Below, piece by piece: positions 21,972 to 31,500 of a DNA stretch of 64,000 bases. The notes under the pieces are model-generated. The model was given only the letters and a program-made list of their open reading frames with translations. It was not told the DNA's origin and ran no database searches. Position numbers and translations under genes: made by a program. The first letter of the stretch is position 1. Every line of letters begins with the position of its first letter. Origin of the DNA: Hylemonella sp. (GTDB taxonomy: Bacteria; Pseudomonadota; Gammaproteobacteria; Burkholderiales; Burkholderiaceae_C); contig JAUXVI010000020.1 in NCBI GenBank assembly GCA_030680575.1, positions 1 to 64,000 on the forward strand. The letters run 5' to 3'.

Positions 21972-22892
21972 ATGAAGATCTATTTCTGTTGCACCGATTT
22001 CAAGGCAGAGCCTTGGCTGGCCGCGTTGCGCGCGGCCTTGCCGCAGGCCGAGATCGAGGTCTGGGCGCCCGGGGCGCCAGCGGGCGATTACGCGGTGGTG
22101 TGGGCGCCGCCACAGGCCTTTCTGGACGAGCAGCCACGCCTCAAGGCCTTGTTCAACCTTGGGGCCGGCGTCGACGCGCTGACGCAGCTCAAGGTGCCGC
22201 CAGCGACCCAGCTGGTGCGGCTGGATGATGCCGGCATGTCGGTGCAGATGGCCGAGTACGTGGTGCATGCGCTGATCCGCCACTTTCGCGAGTTCGACGC
22301 CTATGCGGCCGACGTGGCGCAGGGCAAGTGGTCTTTCCGCAAGCCGCGCCTGCGGCAGGATTTTCCGGTTGGCATCATGGGGCTGGGCGTGCTGGGCCAG
22401 CGCGTGGCGCGTGTCGTGCAGGCTTTCGAGTTTCCGGTGCTCGGCTGGAGCCGCAACGCCAAGGACGTGCCCGGTGTGCGTTGTTATGCCGGCGCTGAAC
22501 AGCTGTCCGACTTTCTGGCCGAAACCCGGGTGCTGGTGTGCCTGCTGCCGTTGACCGCCGAAACCGAGGGCATCCTGAACCGGCAGACCCTGGCGCAACT
22601 GCGGCCGGGGGGTTACCTGATCAACGTGGCGCGCGGCGCGCATCTGGTGGAAGAGGACCTGATTCCGTTGCTTGACAACAGACACTTGGCCGGCGCCACG
22701 CTCGATGTGTTCCGCCAGGAGCCGCTGCCGGCCGGCCACCCGTTCTGGCGCCATCCGAAGGTCACCGTCACACCGCACACGGCGGCGCGGACGCTGCGTG
22801 ACGAGAGTGTGGCGCAGATTGTCGCCAAGATCACCCGCCTGGAGCGCGGGGAATCCATCGCGGGTATTGTTGACCCCCTGAAAGGTTACTGA
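21972..22892 (+). CDS. Glyoxylate/hydroxypyruvate reductase (GhrA type)
   Basis: A D-2-hydroxyacid dehydrogenase of 306 residues that reduces glyoxylate or hydroxypyruvate with NAD(P)H. The Rossmann motif is GIMGLGVLGQRVA; the catalytic set appears as VARGAHLVEEDL (Arg), DVFRQEPLP (Glu) and VTPHTAA (His). It fits the GhrA subgroup. The stop codon is one base from the next start, and the ribosome site of HMG-CoA lyase lies inside this gene, so the two are translated together. The metabolic link to leucine degradation is not obvious. Confidence 0.88.
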   Translation: MKIYFCCTDFKAEPWLAALRAALPQAEIEVWAPGAPAGDYAVVWAPPQAFLDEQPRLKALFNLGAGVDALTQLKVPPATQLVRLDDAGMSVQMAEYVVHALIRHFREFDAYAADVAQGKWSFRKPRLRQDFPVGIMGLGVLGQRVARVVQAFEFPVLGWSRNAKDVPGVRCYAGAEQLSDFLAETRVLVCLLPLTAETEGILNRQTLAQLRPGGYLINVARGAHLVEEDLIPLLDNRHLAGATLDVFRQEPLPAGHPFWRHPKVTVTPHTAARTLRDESVAQIVAKITRLERGESIAGIVDPLKGY

Positions 22893-22893
22893 T

Positions 22894-23799
22894 ATGAGTC
22901 TTCCCGCTCGCGTCCAACTGATCGACGTCGGCCCGCGCGACGGCCTGCAGAACGAGAAGCAGCCGGTGCCGGCGGCCGTCAAGATCGAGTTGGTGCACCG
23001 TCTGCAGGACGCCGGCCTGAAGGAGATTGAGGTCACCAGCTTCGTCAGCCCGAAGTGGGTGCCGCAGATGGCCGACAACGCCGAGGTCATGGCCGGCATC
23101 CAGCGCCAGAGTGGCGTGCGCTACTCGGCACTGACGCCCAACCTCAAGGGGCTGGAGGCGGCGCTGCCGAGCCGGCCGGACGAGATCGTGGTGTTTGGCG
23201 CTGCCAGCGAAGCCTTCAGCCAGCGCAACATCAACTGCTCGATTGCCGAGAGCATCGAGCGTTTTGCGCCAGTGGTGGCGGCCGCGCGCGCCGCAGGCAT
23301 CCGTGTGCGTGGGGCCATGAGCTGCACCGTCGGTTGCCCCTACGAGGGTGACATCCCGCCCGAGCGGGTGGGCATGCTGGCGCGGTTGATGAAGGACATC
23401 GGCGTGCAGCGGGTGGACGTGGCCGACACCATCGGCGTCGGCACGCCGCTTAAGGTGCAGCGCGCCATCGAGGCGACGCTGGCGCACTTCAGTCTGGACG
23501 ATGTTTCGGGCCACTTCCATGACACCTACGGCCAGGCGCTGGCCAACACCTACGCCGCGTTGGAGATGGGCGTCTGGAATTTCCAGTCCTCCGTGGCCGG
23601 CCTGGGCGGCTGCCCTTACGCCAAGGGCGCCACCGGCAACGTGGCGACCGAGGACGTGGTCTACCTGCTGCACGGCATGGGCATCGACACCGGCATCGAC
23701 CTCGACCGGCTGGTGGATGCCGGCAAGTTCATCAGCGACTTCCTGGGACGTGCGCCCGGCTCGCGTGCTGCCACGGCGTTGCTCGCCAAGCGCGGGTAG
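22894..23799 (+). CDS. liuE: Hydroxymethylglutaryl-CoA lyase
   Basis: It cleaves HMG-CoA to acetoacetate and acetyl-CoA, the last dedicated step of leucine breakdown. The 301 residues show VGPRDGLQNE, where the metal-binding and catalytic Arg/Asp lie, FHDTYGQALANT with metal ligands, and the family signature GLGGCPYAKGATGN containing the active Cys. Synonym mvaB/hmgL. It ends on the same bases where the next small gene begins, continuing the operon. Confidence 0.95.
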   Translation: MSLPARVQLIDVGPRDGLQNEKQPVPAAVKIELVHRLQDAGLKEIEVTSFVSPKWVPQMADNAEVMAGIQRQSGVRYSALTPNLKGLEAALPSRPDEIVVFGAASEAFSQRNINCSIAESIERFAPVVAAARAAGIRVRGAMSCTVGCPYEGDIPPERVGMLARLMKDIGVQRVDVADTIGVGTPLKVQRAIEATLAHFSLDDVSGHFHDTYGQALANTYAALEMGVWNFQSSVAGLGGCPYAKGATGNVATEDVVYLLHGMGIDTGIDLDRLVDAGKFISDFLGRAPGSRAATALLAKRG

Positions 23800-24033
23800 G
23801 TGGCGATGGATGCTATGGATTCAATAGCGGTTCGCGCAATGAAGGCGAGGGCTGTGGCCAATAATGTGCCTTCGCCTTGCATATCGGTTTGCAAGATGGA
23901 CGCGCATCGCGTCCTGTGCCTCGGCTGCCTGCGCACGCTGCAGGAGATCCGGGACTGGTCGACGATGAGTGATGCCGACAAACGGACGGTGTGGAGCCTG
24001 ATCGAGGCGCGTTCGGTAACGCAGGGAGCTTGA
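23800..24033 (+). CDS. DUF1289-like small Cys-rich protein
   Basis: A small protein of up to 77 residues. The conserved part begins PSPCISVCKMDAHRVLCLGC, with a Cys pattern typical of DUF1289, and ends in EIRDWSTMSDADKRTVW. The first 20-25 residues come from a dispersed repeat (see 23812) and are probably not ancestral. Possible starts are GTG 23800, ATG 23806, ATG 23815 and ATG 23839. The gene lies directly between HMG-CoA lyase and the isomerase gene, one base before the latter, so it is part of the same transcript. The function of DUF1289 is unknown. Confidence 0.8.
   Translation: MAMDAMDSIAVRAMKARAVANNVPSPCISVCKMDAHRVLCLGCLRTLQEIRDWSTMSDADKRTVWSLIEARSVTQGA
23812..23870. repeat. Dispersed repeat in the 5' end of the DUF1289 gene
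   Basis: Begins with GCTATGGATTCAATAGC and continues ATAGCGGTTCGCGC...AGGGCTG, which resembles the repeat inside the gene at 37252-38097 (ATAGCGCTTCGCGC...AGGGCTG). It is read in frame as the N-terminus of the DUF1289 protein. Confidence 0.6.
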
Positions 24034-24034
24034 G

Positions 24035-24676
24035 ATGAAACAGATCACCTTCTACCTGGATTTCATTTCGCCTTATGCCCATCTGGCCTTCGAGCAACTG
24101 CCCGAGGCACTGATGGGCCTGAGTTATTCGGTCAGTTACAAGCCGGTGCTGTTGGGGGCCCTCCTCAAGCACCACGGCCAGCTGGGGCCGGCCGAGGTGC
24201 CGGCCAAACGCGACTGGACCTACCGCCATGTGCAGTGGCTGGGGCACCAGCATCAGGTCCAGCTCCAGATGCCATCGGTGCATCCCTTCAACCCGCTGCC
24301 GCTGCTGCGGCTGGCGATCGCCTGTGCTGGCGGCGGTGATCCCAATCGTTATGTGTGCGAAACCCTGTTGCACCACGTCTGGCATGGCGGGGCCGATGCG
24401 GTGGATGCGACGCGCCTGCAGCAACTGCGCGAACAGCTGGCGCCCCCGCTCGCACCCGACGATGACGTCGTCAAGGCCCGGCTGCGCCAGAACACCGAAG
24501 CGGCCATTGCCGCCGGCGTGTTCGGTGTGCCGGCCTGTCTGGTGGACGACAAGTTGTTCTGGGGGGCTGACAGCCTGCCCATGTTGCGTCGTTATCTGGA
24601 AGGGGATGCCTGGTTTGACGGCCCCGGCTGGCATGCCGTTACAAATGTGACTTCTGGCCTGACCCGCCAGCGCTGA
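24035..24676 (+). CDS. DsbA-family 2-hydroxychromene-2-carboxylate isomerase-like protein
   Basis: A thioredoxin-fold protein of 213 residues with the kappa-class GST/HCCA isomerase pattern: FYLDFISPYAHLAFEQL at the start, where Ser replaces the Cys pair of oxidoreductases, and GVFGVPACLVDDKLFWGADSL at the cis-Pro end. Family members isomerise chromene carboxylates in aromatic degradation, but many copies have unknown substrates. It overlaps no gene, starts one base after the DUF1289 stop, and closes the liuB-D operon region. Confidence 0.85.
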   Translation: MKQITFYLDFISPYAHLAFEQLPEALMGLSYSVSYKPVLLGALLKHHGQLGPAEVPAKRDWTYRHVQWLGHQHQVQLQMPSVHPFNPLPLLRLAIACAGGGDPNRYVCETLLHHVWHGGADAVDATRLQQLREQLAPPLAPDDDVVKARLRQNTEAAIAAGVFGVPACLVDDKLFWGADSLPMLRRYLEGDAWFDGPGWHAVTNVTSGLTRQR

Positions 24677-24806
24677 TTTTTGCGTGGAATCGTGGTGAGG
24701 CTCAGGGTTATCCCCTAAGGTCAATGTAAGAAAGTGGTCAGTGCTGTCTCCAAGAATGCACGCAATCCCCACATCAGGGGGGGTCAATTTGTTTAGGAGA
24801 CACAAC

Positions 24807-26459
24807 ATGGCAACTTCAGCGGCCGCACGGCCAATGTCCCCCGAAGAGAAGAAGGTGATCTTCGCCTCTTCGCTGGGTACCGTTTTTGAGTGGTACGACT
24901 TCTACCTCTACGGCTCGCTCGCAGCCATCATCGCCAAGCAGTTCTTCAGCGGTCTGGATGCCGGTTCGGCCTTCATCTTCGCGCTGCTGGCTTTCGCGGC
25001 CGGTTTCATCGTGCGTCCGTTCGGCGCGCTGGTGTTCGGCCGTCTGGGCGACATGATCGGCCGCAAGTACACCTTCCTGGTGACCATCCTGATCATGGGC
25101 CTGTCCACGTTCATCGTGGGTATCCTGCCGAACTACGCCACCATCGGCGTCGCGGCTCCCGTGATCCTGATCGCCCTGCGCATGCTGCAAGGCCTGGCCC
25201 TCGGCGGTGAGTACGGTGGTGCTGCCACCTACGTGGCCGAGCATGCTCCGCACGGCAAGCGTGGCGCCTACACCTCCTGGATTCAGACTACGGCCACGCT
25301 GGGCCTGTTCCTGAGCCTGATGGTGATTCTGGGCACCCGTACCCTGATCGGTGAAGCTGCCTTCGCCGACTGGGGCTGGCGCGTTCCCTTCATCGTCTCC
25401 ATCCTGCTGCTGGCCATCTCGGTCTGGATTCGTCTGTCCATGAACGAGTCGCCCGCTTTCGCCAAGATGAAGGCGGAAGGCAAGACCTCCAAGGCACCGC
25501 TGTCCGAAGCTTTCGGTCAATGGAAAAACCTGAAGATCGTGATCCTGGCCCTGGTCGGCCTGACCGCCGGCCAAGCCGTGGTCTGGTACTCCGGCCAGTT
25601 CTATGCCCTGTTCTTCCTGACGCAAGCGCTCAAGGTGGACGGTGCTGCTGCCAACATCTACGTGGCCATCTCCCTGCTGATCGGCACGCCTTTCTTCATC
25701 CTGTTCGGCGCCTGGTCTGACAAGATCGGCCGCAAGCCGATCATCATGGCGGGCTGCCTGCTGGCGGTCGTGACCTACTTCCCGGTGTTCGAAGCGCTGA
25801 CCAAGGCCGCCAATCCGGACCTGTACAAGGCTCAGCAAGCGAGCAAGGTGGTTGTGACGGCCGATCCGAAAGAGTGCTCGTTCCAGTTCAACCCGACCGG
25901 CACCGCCAAATTCACCAGCTCGTGCGACATCGCCAAGCAGGTGCTGGCTGGCGCTTCGGTGAGCTACGAGAACGCTGTCGGCACCGGTCCCGCCACCATC
26001 AAGATCGGCGAAACGCTGATCACTGGCTATACCGCCAAGGGCATTCCGGCTGACGAAGCCAAGAAGCTCGACGGCGAGTTCAAGAAGGCTGTTGCTGAAG
26101 CCCTCAAGACCCACGGCTATCCTGCCAAGGCTGACATGGCCAAGGTGGACAAGGTCATGGTCATCGCCATCCTGACCTACCTGGTGATCCTGGTGACCAT
26201 GGTGTACGGCCCGATTGCCGCCATGCTGGTGGAAATGTTCCCGACCCGCATCCGCTACACCTCCATGTCGCTGCCGTATCACATCGGCAACGGCTGGTTC
26301 GGCGGCCTGCTGCCCACCACGGCCTTTGCCATCGTGGCGCAAACCGGCAACATGTACAACGGTCTCTGGTACCCGATCATCGTGGCCGGTATGACCTTCG
26401 TGATTGGCATGCTGTTCGTCCGTGAAACCAAGGACGTGGACATCTACGCCAACGACTGA
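24807..26459 (+). CDS. MHS-family (metabolite:H+ symporter) MFS transporter with a large inserted loop
   Basis: A 550-residue inner-membrane transporter with twelve expected helices. MHS signatures include LGTVFEWYDFYLYGSLA and the loop motif FGRLGDMIGRKYTF, with GRKPIIM after helix 8. Between helices 9 and 10 (residues about 335-448) is a soluble insert of about 115 residues with two Cys and many Lys, longer than in short MHS members such as ShiA or ProP. Codons are strongly biased to GCT and GGT compared with neighbours, hinting at high expression. AGGAGA precedes ATG 24807; the track's start is 22 codons too early. A strong terminator follows. Substrate unknown; organic acids are typical for the family. 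Confidence 0.88.
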   Translation: MATSAAARPMSPEEKKVIFASSLGTVFEWYDFYLYGSLAAIIAKQFFSGLDAGSAFIFALLAFAAGFIVRPFGALVFGRLGDMIGRKYTFLVTILIMGLSTFIVGILPNYATIGVAAPVILIALRMLQGLALGGEYGGAATYVAEHAPHGKRGAYTSWIQTTATLGLFLSLMVILGTRTLIGEAAFADWGWRVPFIVSILLLAISVWIRLSMNESPAFAKMKAEGKTSKAPLSEAFGQWKNLKIVILALVGLTAGQAVVWYSGQFYALFFLTQALKVDGAAANIYVAISLLIGTPFFILFGAWSDKIGRKPIIMAGCLLAVVTYFPVFEALTKAANPDLYKAQQASKVVVTADPKECSFQFNPTGTAKFTSSCDIAKQVLAGASVSYENAVGTGPATIKIGETLITGYTAKGIPADEAKKLDGEFKKAVAEALKTHGYPAKADMAKVDKVMVIAILTYLVILVTMVYGPIAAMLVEMFPTRIRYTSMSLPYHIGNGWFGGLLPTTAFAIVAQTGNMYNGLWYPIIVAGMTFVIGMLFVRETKDVDIYAND

Positions 26460-26514
26460 AGCCCTGTGCTTCAATAGCCACCCGGTCCGGCTTGCCGGAC
26501 GGGGTAGGCCAACA

Positions 26515-26541
26515 GGCCCTCCTGAAGAGGGCCTTTTTTTT
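26515..26541 (+). terminator. Intrinsic terminator after the MHS transporter
   Basis: GGCCCTC and GAGGGCC form a seven-base stem followed by eight T. Just upstream, GTCCGG and CCGGAC form another small hairpin. Confidence 0.88.
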
Positions 26542-26555
26542 AAAGGAAGAAAATC

Positions 26556-26756
26556 ATGTGGAAAATCATCATCGGCTTCATCATCTTCGCGGCCCTCGCC
26601 ATGTTCGTCATCATGAAAGGCGGGGACAAGCTGGATATGGGTGGTGAACAGCACGGTACGGATGCAACGCATGCGCCGGAAAAGCCCGCCGCAGCGGCAG
26701 CACCGGCTGCTTCGGCACCTGCGCCGGCTGAGCCGGCTGCCAGCGCAGCCAAGTAA
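26556..26756 (+). CDS. Small membrane-anchored Ala/Pro-rich protein
   Basis: A 66-residue protein with one N-terminal membrane helix (IIIGFIIFAALAMFVIM) and a Pro/Ala-rich soluble tail (EKPAAAAAPAASAPAPAEPA). The ribosome site AAGGAAG overlaps the end of the terminator upstream. It probably anchors in the inner membrane with the tail outside or inside; I cannot tell which. The next gene starts 50 bases later. Unknown function. Confidence 0.7.
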   Translation: MWKIIIGFIIFAALAMFVIMKGGDKLDMGGEQHGTDATHAPEKPAAAAAPAASAPAPAEPAASAAK

Positions 26757-26806
26757 GATGGCGCCCCGAGGAGACAACGACGGTCAAAAGACCGCACACC
26801 ATCGCC

Positions 26807-27247
26807 ATGAAATATTCAAAAACTGAGGCCGGGCAGCAGGCGTTCAAGCAGCGTTCTGCGCTGCTGTCGGCGCGGCAACGCTCGGCTTTTATCCTGTTTG
26901 ATGGGGCCAAGACCCTGGAGCAGGTGTTGGCAGCCGCGGCGGGCCTTGGCGTGACCCAGGCCGACGTGGACCACATGCTGGCGGAGGGTTTTCTGGCGGC
27001 GAACGAACTGCAGACTGCCGTTCCGGTGGCCGAAGCGGTGAGCGCGCGTACGCCACAGGTACGCTACGCCGAAGCCTGGCCGATCGCCACCCGCTTGACG
27101 GCTTCTCTCGGCCTGCGTGGTTTCAAGCTCAACTTGGCGGTTGAGGCCGCCAGTGGTTACGAAGAACTGCTGGCGCTCTTGCCCAAGATCCAGGACGCCC
27201 TTGGACCGAAGGCCAGCCAGGAACTGGAGCAGGCCCTCAAGAGCTGA
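26807..27247 (+). CDS. Unknown protein, paralogue of the one at 61098
   Basis: A 146-residue cytoplasmic protein. Residues 1-65 (SALLSARQRSAFILFDGAKT...VDHMLAEGFL) look like a winged-helix or helical-hairpin unit; the rest is a helical region with a Leu-rich tail. The N-terminal half aligns by eye with the 165-residue protein at 61098-61595 (KLRTLLILVDGKKT...LLAQLKAEGF), so the genome has at least two members. No enzymatic motif is seen. ATG 26807 is preceded by a CGGTC/GACCG hairpin and only a weak ribosome site. Confidence 0.7.
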   Translation: MKYSKTEAGQQAFKQRSALLSARQRSAFILFDGAKTLEQVLAAAAGLGVTQADVDHMLAEGFLAANELQTAVPVAEAVSARTPQVRYAEAWPIATRLTASLGLRGFKLNLAVEAASGYEELLALLPKIQDALGPKASQELEQALKS

Positions 27248-27255
27248 CGTTCTGG

Positions 27256-28359
27256 TCAGCGACGAAAGCGGCCATCGGACGTGATGATGGCCAGGTCAGC
27301 GAAATCCAGGCCGGTGTGGTCCTTGCTGCTGTAGCTGATCTCCAAGCCCCCCAAATCGAACTTGCTCAGGCTCTCCAGCGCCGACTGGATTTTGTCGCGG
27401 CTCGGCTTGCCACCGGTGCGCCGCAAGGCTTCCACCAGCACCTTGGCCGCTGTAAAGCCCTCCAGCATGGCCGGGCTGACTTCCGCGATGTCCTTGGCGC
27501 GTGCAAGGTCCTGCGCTTCCTTGACCAGGCCATAGCTCAGGGACTGCGGAAACACTTGCGAGACGATCACACCACGAGCGTTGTCCCCCAGGCTTTTGAT
27601 GAAGCCCCCCGATGCGTTGTTGGACAAGGTCACGACCTGGCAGTTGCTGCCGGCAGCGCGAAAGGCCTTGATGCCATCCACCACGGCCGCACCCGCGGCG
27701 ATGATGACGACGGCCTGTGCGCCTGACTTGGCAATCACCGGTGCGATCTTGGAGAAGTCGGGTTTGACGCGGTCGAATTTCTCCAGTGCCACGGCATTGA
27801 GCTTGGCAGCGGCCAGTCCTTTCTGCGCACCGGCCAGTCCGTCTTCGCCAAAGGCGTCCTCGACATAGACCACGGCGATCTTGCTCATGCCGATGGTGGC
27901 CAGGTGGGTGACGGCTTTTTCAGCTTCGCGCTGGTAGGTGGCCCGCACATTGAAGATGTGCTTGCGCACCGGTTGGTGCAGGGTCATGGCGCCGGTGGAG
28001 GGGGCGACCAGCGGCACGCCATGCTTGTCCAGCAGGGGCTGGATGGCCTCGGTGTGAGGGGTGCCACGGTTCAGGAACATGGCCACCACATTCTGTTCCT
28101 CGATCAGTTTGCGGGCGTTCTCGCCAGCCAGCTTGGGGTCGAACTTGTCGTCGAGCGAGATCAGCTCGATCTTCTGCCCGCCAACGCCGCCCTTGGCGTT
28201 GATGCTGTCGATGTAGAGCTTGGCACCATCGGTGATTTCCTTGACGCCTGCGGCGACCGGGCCGCTGAAACCGGCGGTCTGGCCGATCAGGATCTGGGCT
28301 TGCGCGGTGGCACTGGCAAGCACCAGCAAGGTGGCGCCCAAGGTTTTGTAATTCCACAT
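27256..28359 (-). CDS. Periplasmic substrate-binding protein, branched-chain amino-acid (LivJ) type
   Basis: A 367-residue extracytoplasmic binding protein of an ABC transporter. It has a clear signal peptide with cleavage after TAQAQ (hydrophobic core GATLLVLASATAQA), then the type I periplasmic binding fold: ILIGQTAGFSGPVAAG, INAKGGVGGQKIELI and PLVAPSTGAMTL. GGAGC lies ahead of ATG 28359. No permease or ATPase gene is adjacent, so it is an orphan binding protein; such orphans are common in Burkholderiales. Ligand unknown. The gene converges on the unknown protein gene with an 8-base gap. Confidence 0.9.
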   Translation of the reverse strand: MWNYKTLGATLLVLASATAQAQILIGQTAGFSGPVAAGVKEITDGAKLYIDSINAKGGVGGQKIELISLDDKFDPKLAGENARKLIEEQNVVAMFLNRGTPHTEAIQPLLDKHGVPLVAPSTGAMTLHQPVRKHIFNVRATYQREAEKAVTHLATIGMSKIAVVYVEDAFGEDGLAGAQKGLAAAKLNAVALEKFDRVKPDFSKIAPVIAKSGAQAVVIIAAGAAVVDGIKAFRAAGSNCQVVTLSNNASGGFIKSLGDNARGVIVSQVFPQSLSYGLVKEAQDLARAKDIAEVSPAMLEGFTAAKVLVEALRRTGGKPSRDKIQSALESLSKFDLGGLEISYSSKDHTGLDFADLAIITSDGRFRR

Positions 28360-28506
28360 GGTATTTCCTGCTCCTTTTTCCCCGAATTGTGAAGTTTAAG
28401 CGGCGTTTCAGGGGTATCTGGCTGTAACAGGACTGTCATGACCCCAATCCGGCCAATGCGGCCGCGACTGCCTAGAATGATTGGCCTGATAGAAAGATGC
28501 CACGCT

Positions 28507-31500
28507 ATGACCCAGGGGACCATCCGCATCCGCGGCGCACGCCAGCACAACCTCAAGAACCTTGACCTCGATATCCGAACCGGGGAGTTGACGGTGGTCA
28601 CCGGCCCCAGCGGTTCCGGCAAATCGAGCCTGGTGTTTGACACCCTGTATGCCGAAGGCCAGCGTCGTTACGTCGAGACCTTCAGCGCCTACGCGCGCCA
28701 GTTCCTTGACCGCATGGACAAGCCGGCGGTGGACAAGGTCGAGGGCGTGCCGCCGGCCATTGCCATTGACCAGACCAACCCGGTGCGCTCGTCGCGTTCC
28801 ACGGTCGGCACGATGACCGAGCTCAACGACCACCTCAAGCTGTTGTTCGCCCGTGCCGGCCAGCTGTTCGACCGCGTGACCGCGTTGCCGGTGCGGCACG
28901 ACTCGGCGGACAGCATCTATGCCGAGTTGCAGGCGCGTGCGCAAGCCGCGTCCGAGTCAGCTTCGCTGGAGGCCCCCGTCGATCCGCGGCTGGTCATCAC
29001 GTTCCCGGTCGAGTTGCCGGGCGGCACCACCGAAGACGAAGTGACACAGTGGCTGTCGGCCAGCGGTTTCACCAAGGTGCAGGCTGAGCGCGAAGTGGCC
29101 ACGCCGGCTGGCCCGCGCAAGGTGCTGGATGTGGTGGCCGACCGTTTTCGCTTGAGCCATGCCGAACGCGCGCGCGTGGTCGAGGCCATCGAGGTCGCGC
29201 TCAAGCGCGGCAGCGGCCGCCTGAACGTCTATCGGCTGCGTGACGAGGGGGAGCCCGAAATTTGGAGGTTTTCCACCGGCTTGCACTGCCCCGAGAGCGA
29301 CCAGCGTTATACCGATCCGATCCCCTCGATGTTCTCGTTCAACTCGGCGGTGGGCGCCTGCGAGGTCTGCCGCGGCTTCGGCCGCGTCATCGGTGTCGAT
29401 TACGGCCTGGTGATCCCGAACGACAAGTTGACCTTGCGTGCCGGTGCCATCAAGCCGATGCAGACGCCGGCCTGGGCCGAGTGCCAGGACGACCTGATGC
29501 GCCATGCCGAGGCTGCCGGCATTCCGCGCGACACCGCCTGGAACAAGCTCACGCCCGAGCAGCAGCACTGGGTGATTCACGGCTCACCCAACTGGAACGG
29601 CAAGTGGAACCAGCAGTGGTACGGCGTCAAGCGCTTCTTCGAGTACCTGGAGACAAAAGCCTACAAGATGCACATCCGGGTGCTGCTGTCCAAGTACCGC
29701 AGCTACACGCCATGCGAAACCTGCAACGGTGCGCGCCTGAAGACCGAAAGCCTGCTCTGGCGCATCGGCGCCAAGGAAGATGCGGATGCGGTGCTGGCGC
29801 CGGCCAAGCGTTTCATGCCTGCTGGTGTGCAATGGACGCGCGCGCAGCTTGAGGCGCTACCGGGCCTGTGCCTGCACGACCTGATGTTGCTGCCGATTGA
29901 TCGCCTGCACCGATTTTTCGAGCGCGTGGCCCAGCTGGAGATAGCGCAGAGCACGCAGGCGCAGGGGGTCGACCGGGGCAACCACCAGGCCCTCAAGCTC
30001 CTGTTCGAGGAAATCACCACCCGTCTGAAATACCTGTGCGACGTCGGCATCGGCTACCTGACGCTCGATCGCCAGAGCCGCACACTGTCGGGTGGTGAGG
30101 TGCAGCGCATCAACCTGACCACCGCCCTGGGTACTTCACTGGTGAATACGCTGTTCGTCCTGGACGAGCCCAGCATCGGCCTGCACCCGCGCGACATGCA
30201 TCGCATCATCGAGGCCATGCAGCGCCTGGTTGACGCCGGCAACACGCTGGTGGTGGTGGAGCACGACCCGGCGGTGATGCTGGCGGCCGACCGCATGATC
30301 GACATGGGCCCCGGCCCGGGCGAGCGCGGCGGCAGCATCGTGTTCGACGGCAGCACCGATGACCTGCGGAACGCCGATACCCTGACCGGCGCCTACCTGG
30401 GCGGGCGCAAGCAGGTCGGTTTCGGCTTCAAGCGCATGGTGACTGAGAGCACGCCGCGTCTCATTCTGGAAGGCGTCACCGAGCACAACCTGAAGCATGT
30501 CTCGGTCGACATTCCGCTCGGCCGGCTGGTGTGCGTCACTGGCGTCTCCGGCTCCGGCAAGTCCACCCTGATCCAGGATGTGCTGGCGCCGGCGCTGATG
30601 CGGCATTTTGGCAAGTCCACTGAGGCGCCGGGCGCGTTCGAGCGTCTGCTCGGCGCCGAGCAGCTCAGCGAGGTGGTGTTTGTCGACCAGTCCCCGATCG
30701 GCAAGACGGCGCGCTCCAACCCGGTCAGTTATGTCGGCGCCTGGGACGCGCTGCGCGAGATCTTTGCCAACGCGCCGCTGTCGCGCCAGCGCGGCTACAC
30801 CGCAGCCAAGTTCAGCGCCAACAGCGGCGACGGCCGCTGCCCCACTTGCGGCGGCTCCGGCTTCGAGCACGTGGAGATGCAGTTCCTCAGCGACGTCTAC
30901 CTGCGCTGCCCGGACTGCGACGGCAAACGCTTCCGTCCCGAGATCCTGGAGATCACCATCGAGCGGGGTGCCGAAGGACCCTCCGGTAGCCGCAGGTTCC
31001 TCAACGTGGCCGATGTGCTGGAGCTGACCGTCAGCGAGGCCTGCAGCCTGTTCGCCAAGGACCGCGACGTCATCCGTGCGCTGCAGCCCATCGTCGATGT
31101 CGGGCTGGAGTATGTGCGCCTGGGGCAACCGGTGCCCACGCTGTCGGGGGGCGAGGCCCAGCGCCTGAAGCTGGCCGGCTTCCTGGCCGAGGCCGCCAAA
31201 AGCGCCAGCGCCAGCCGTCAGGCCATGGCGCGCAAGGGCACGCTGTTCCTGTTTGATGAACCGACCACCGGCCTGCACTTCGACGACATTGCCAAGCTGA
31301 TGCGCGCGCTGCGCAAGCTGCTCGATGCCGGCCACTCGCTGCTGGTGATCGAGCACAACCTCGACGTCATGCGCGCCAGCGACTGGCTGATCGACCTCGG
31401 CCCCGAAGGCGGCGACGCGGGTGGCGAGGTGGTGGCGGTCGGCACGCCAGAAGAAGTACGCCAGCATCCGACCTCGCATACCGGCCGCGCGTTGCGCGAG

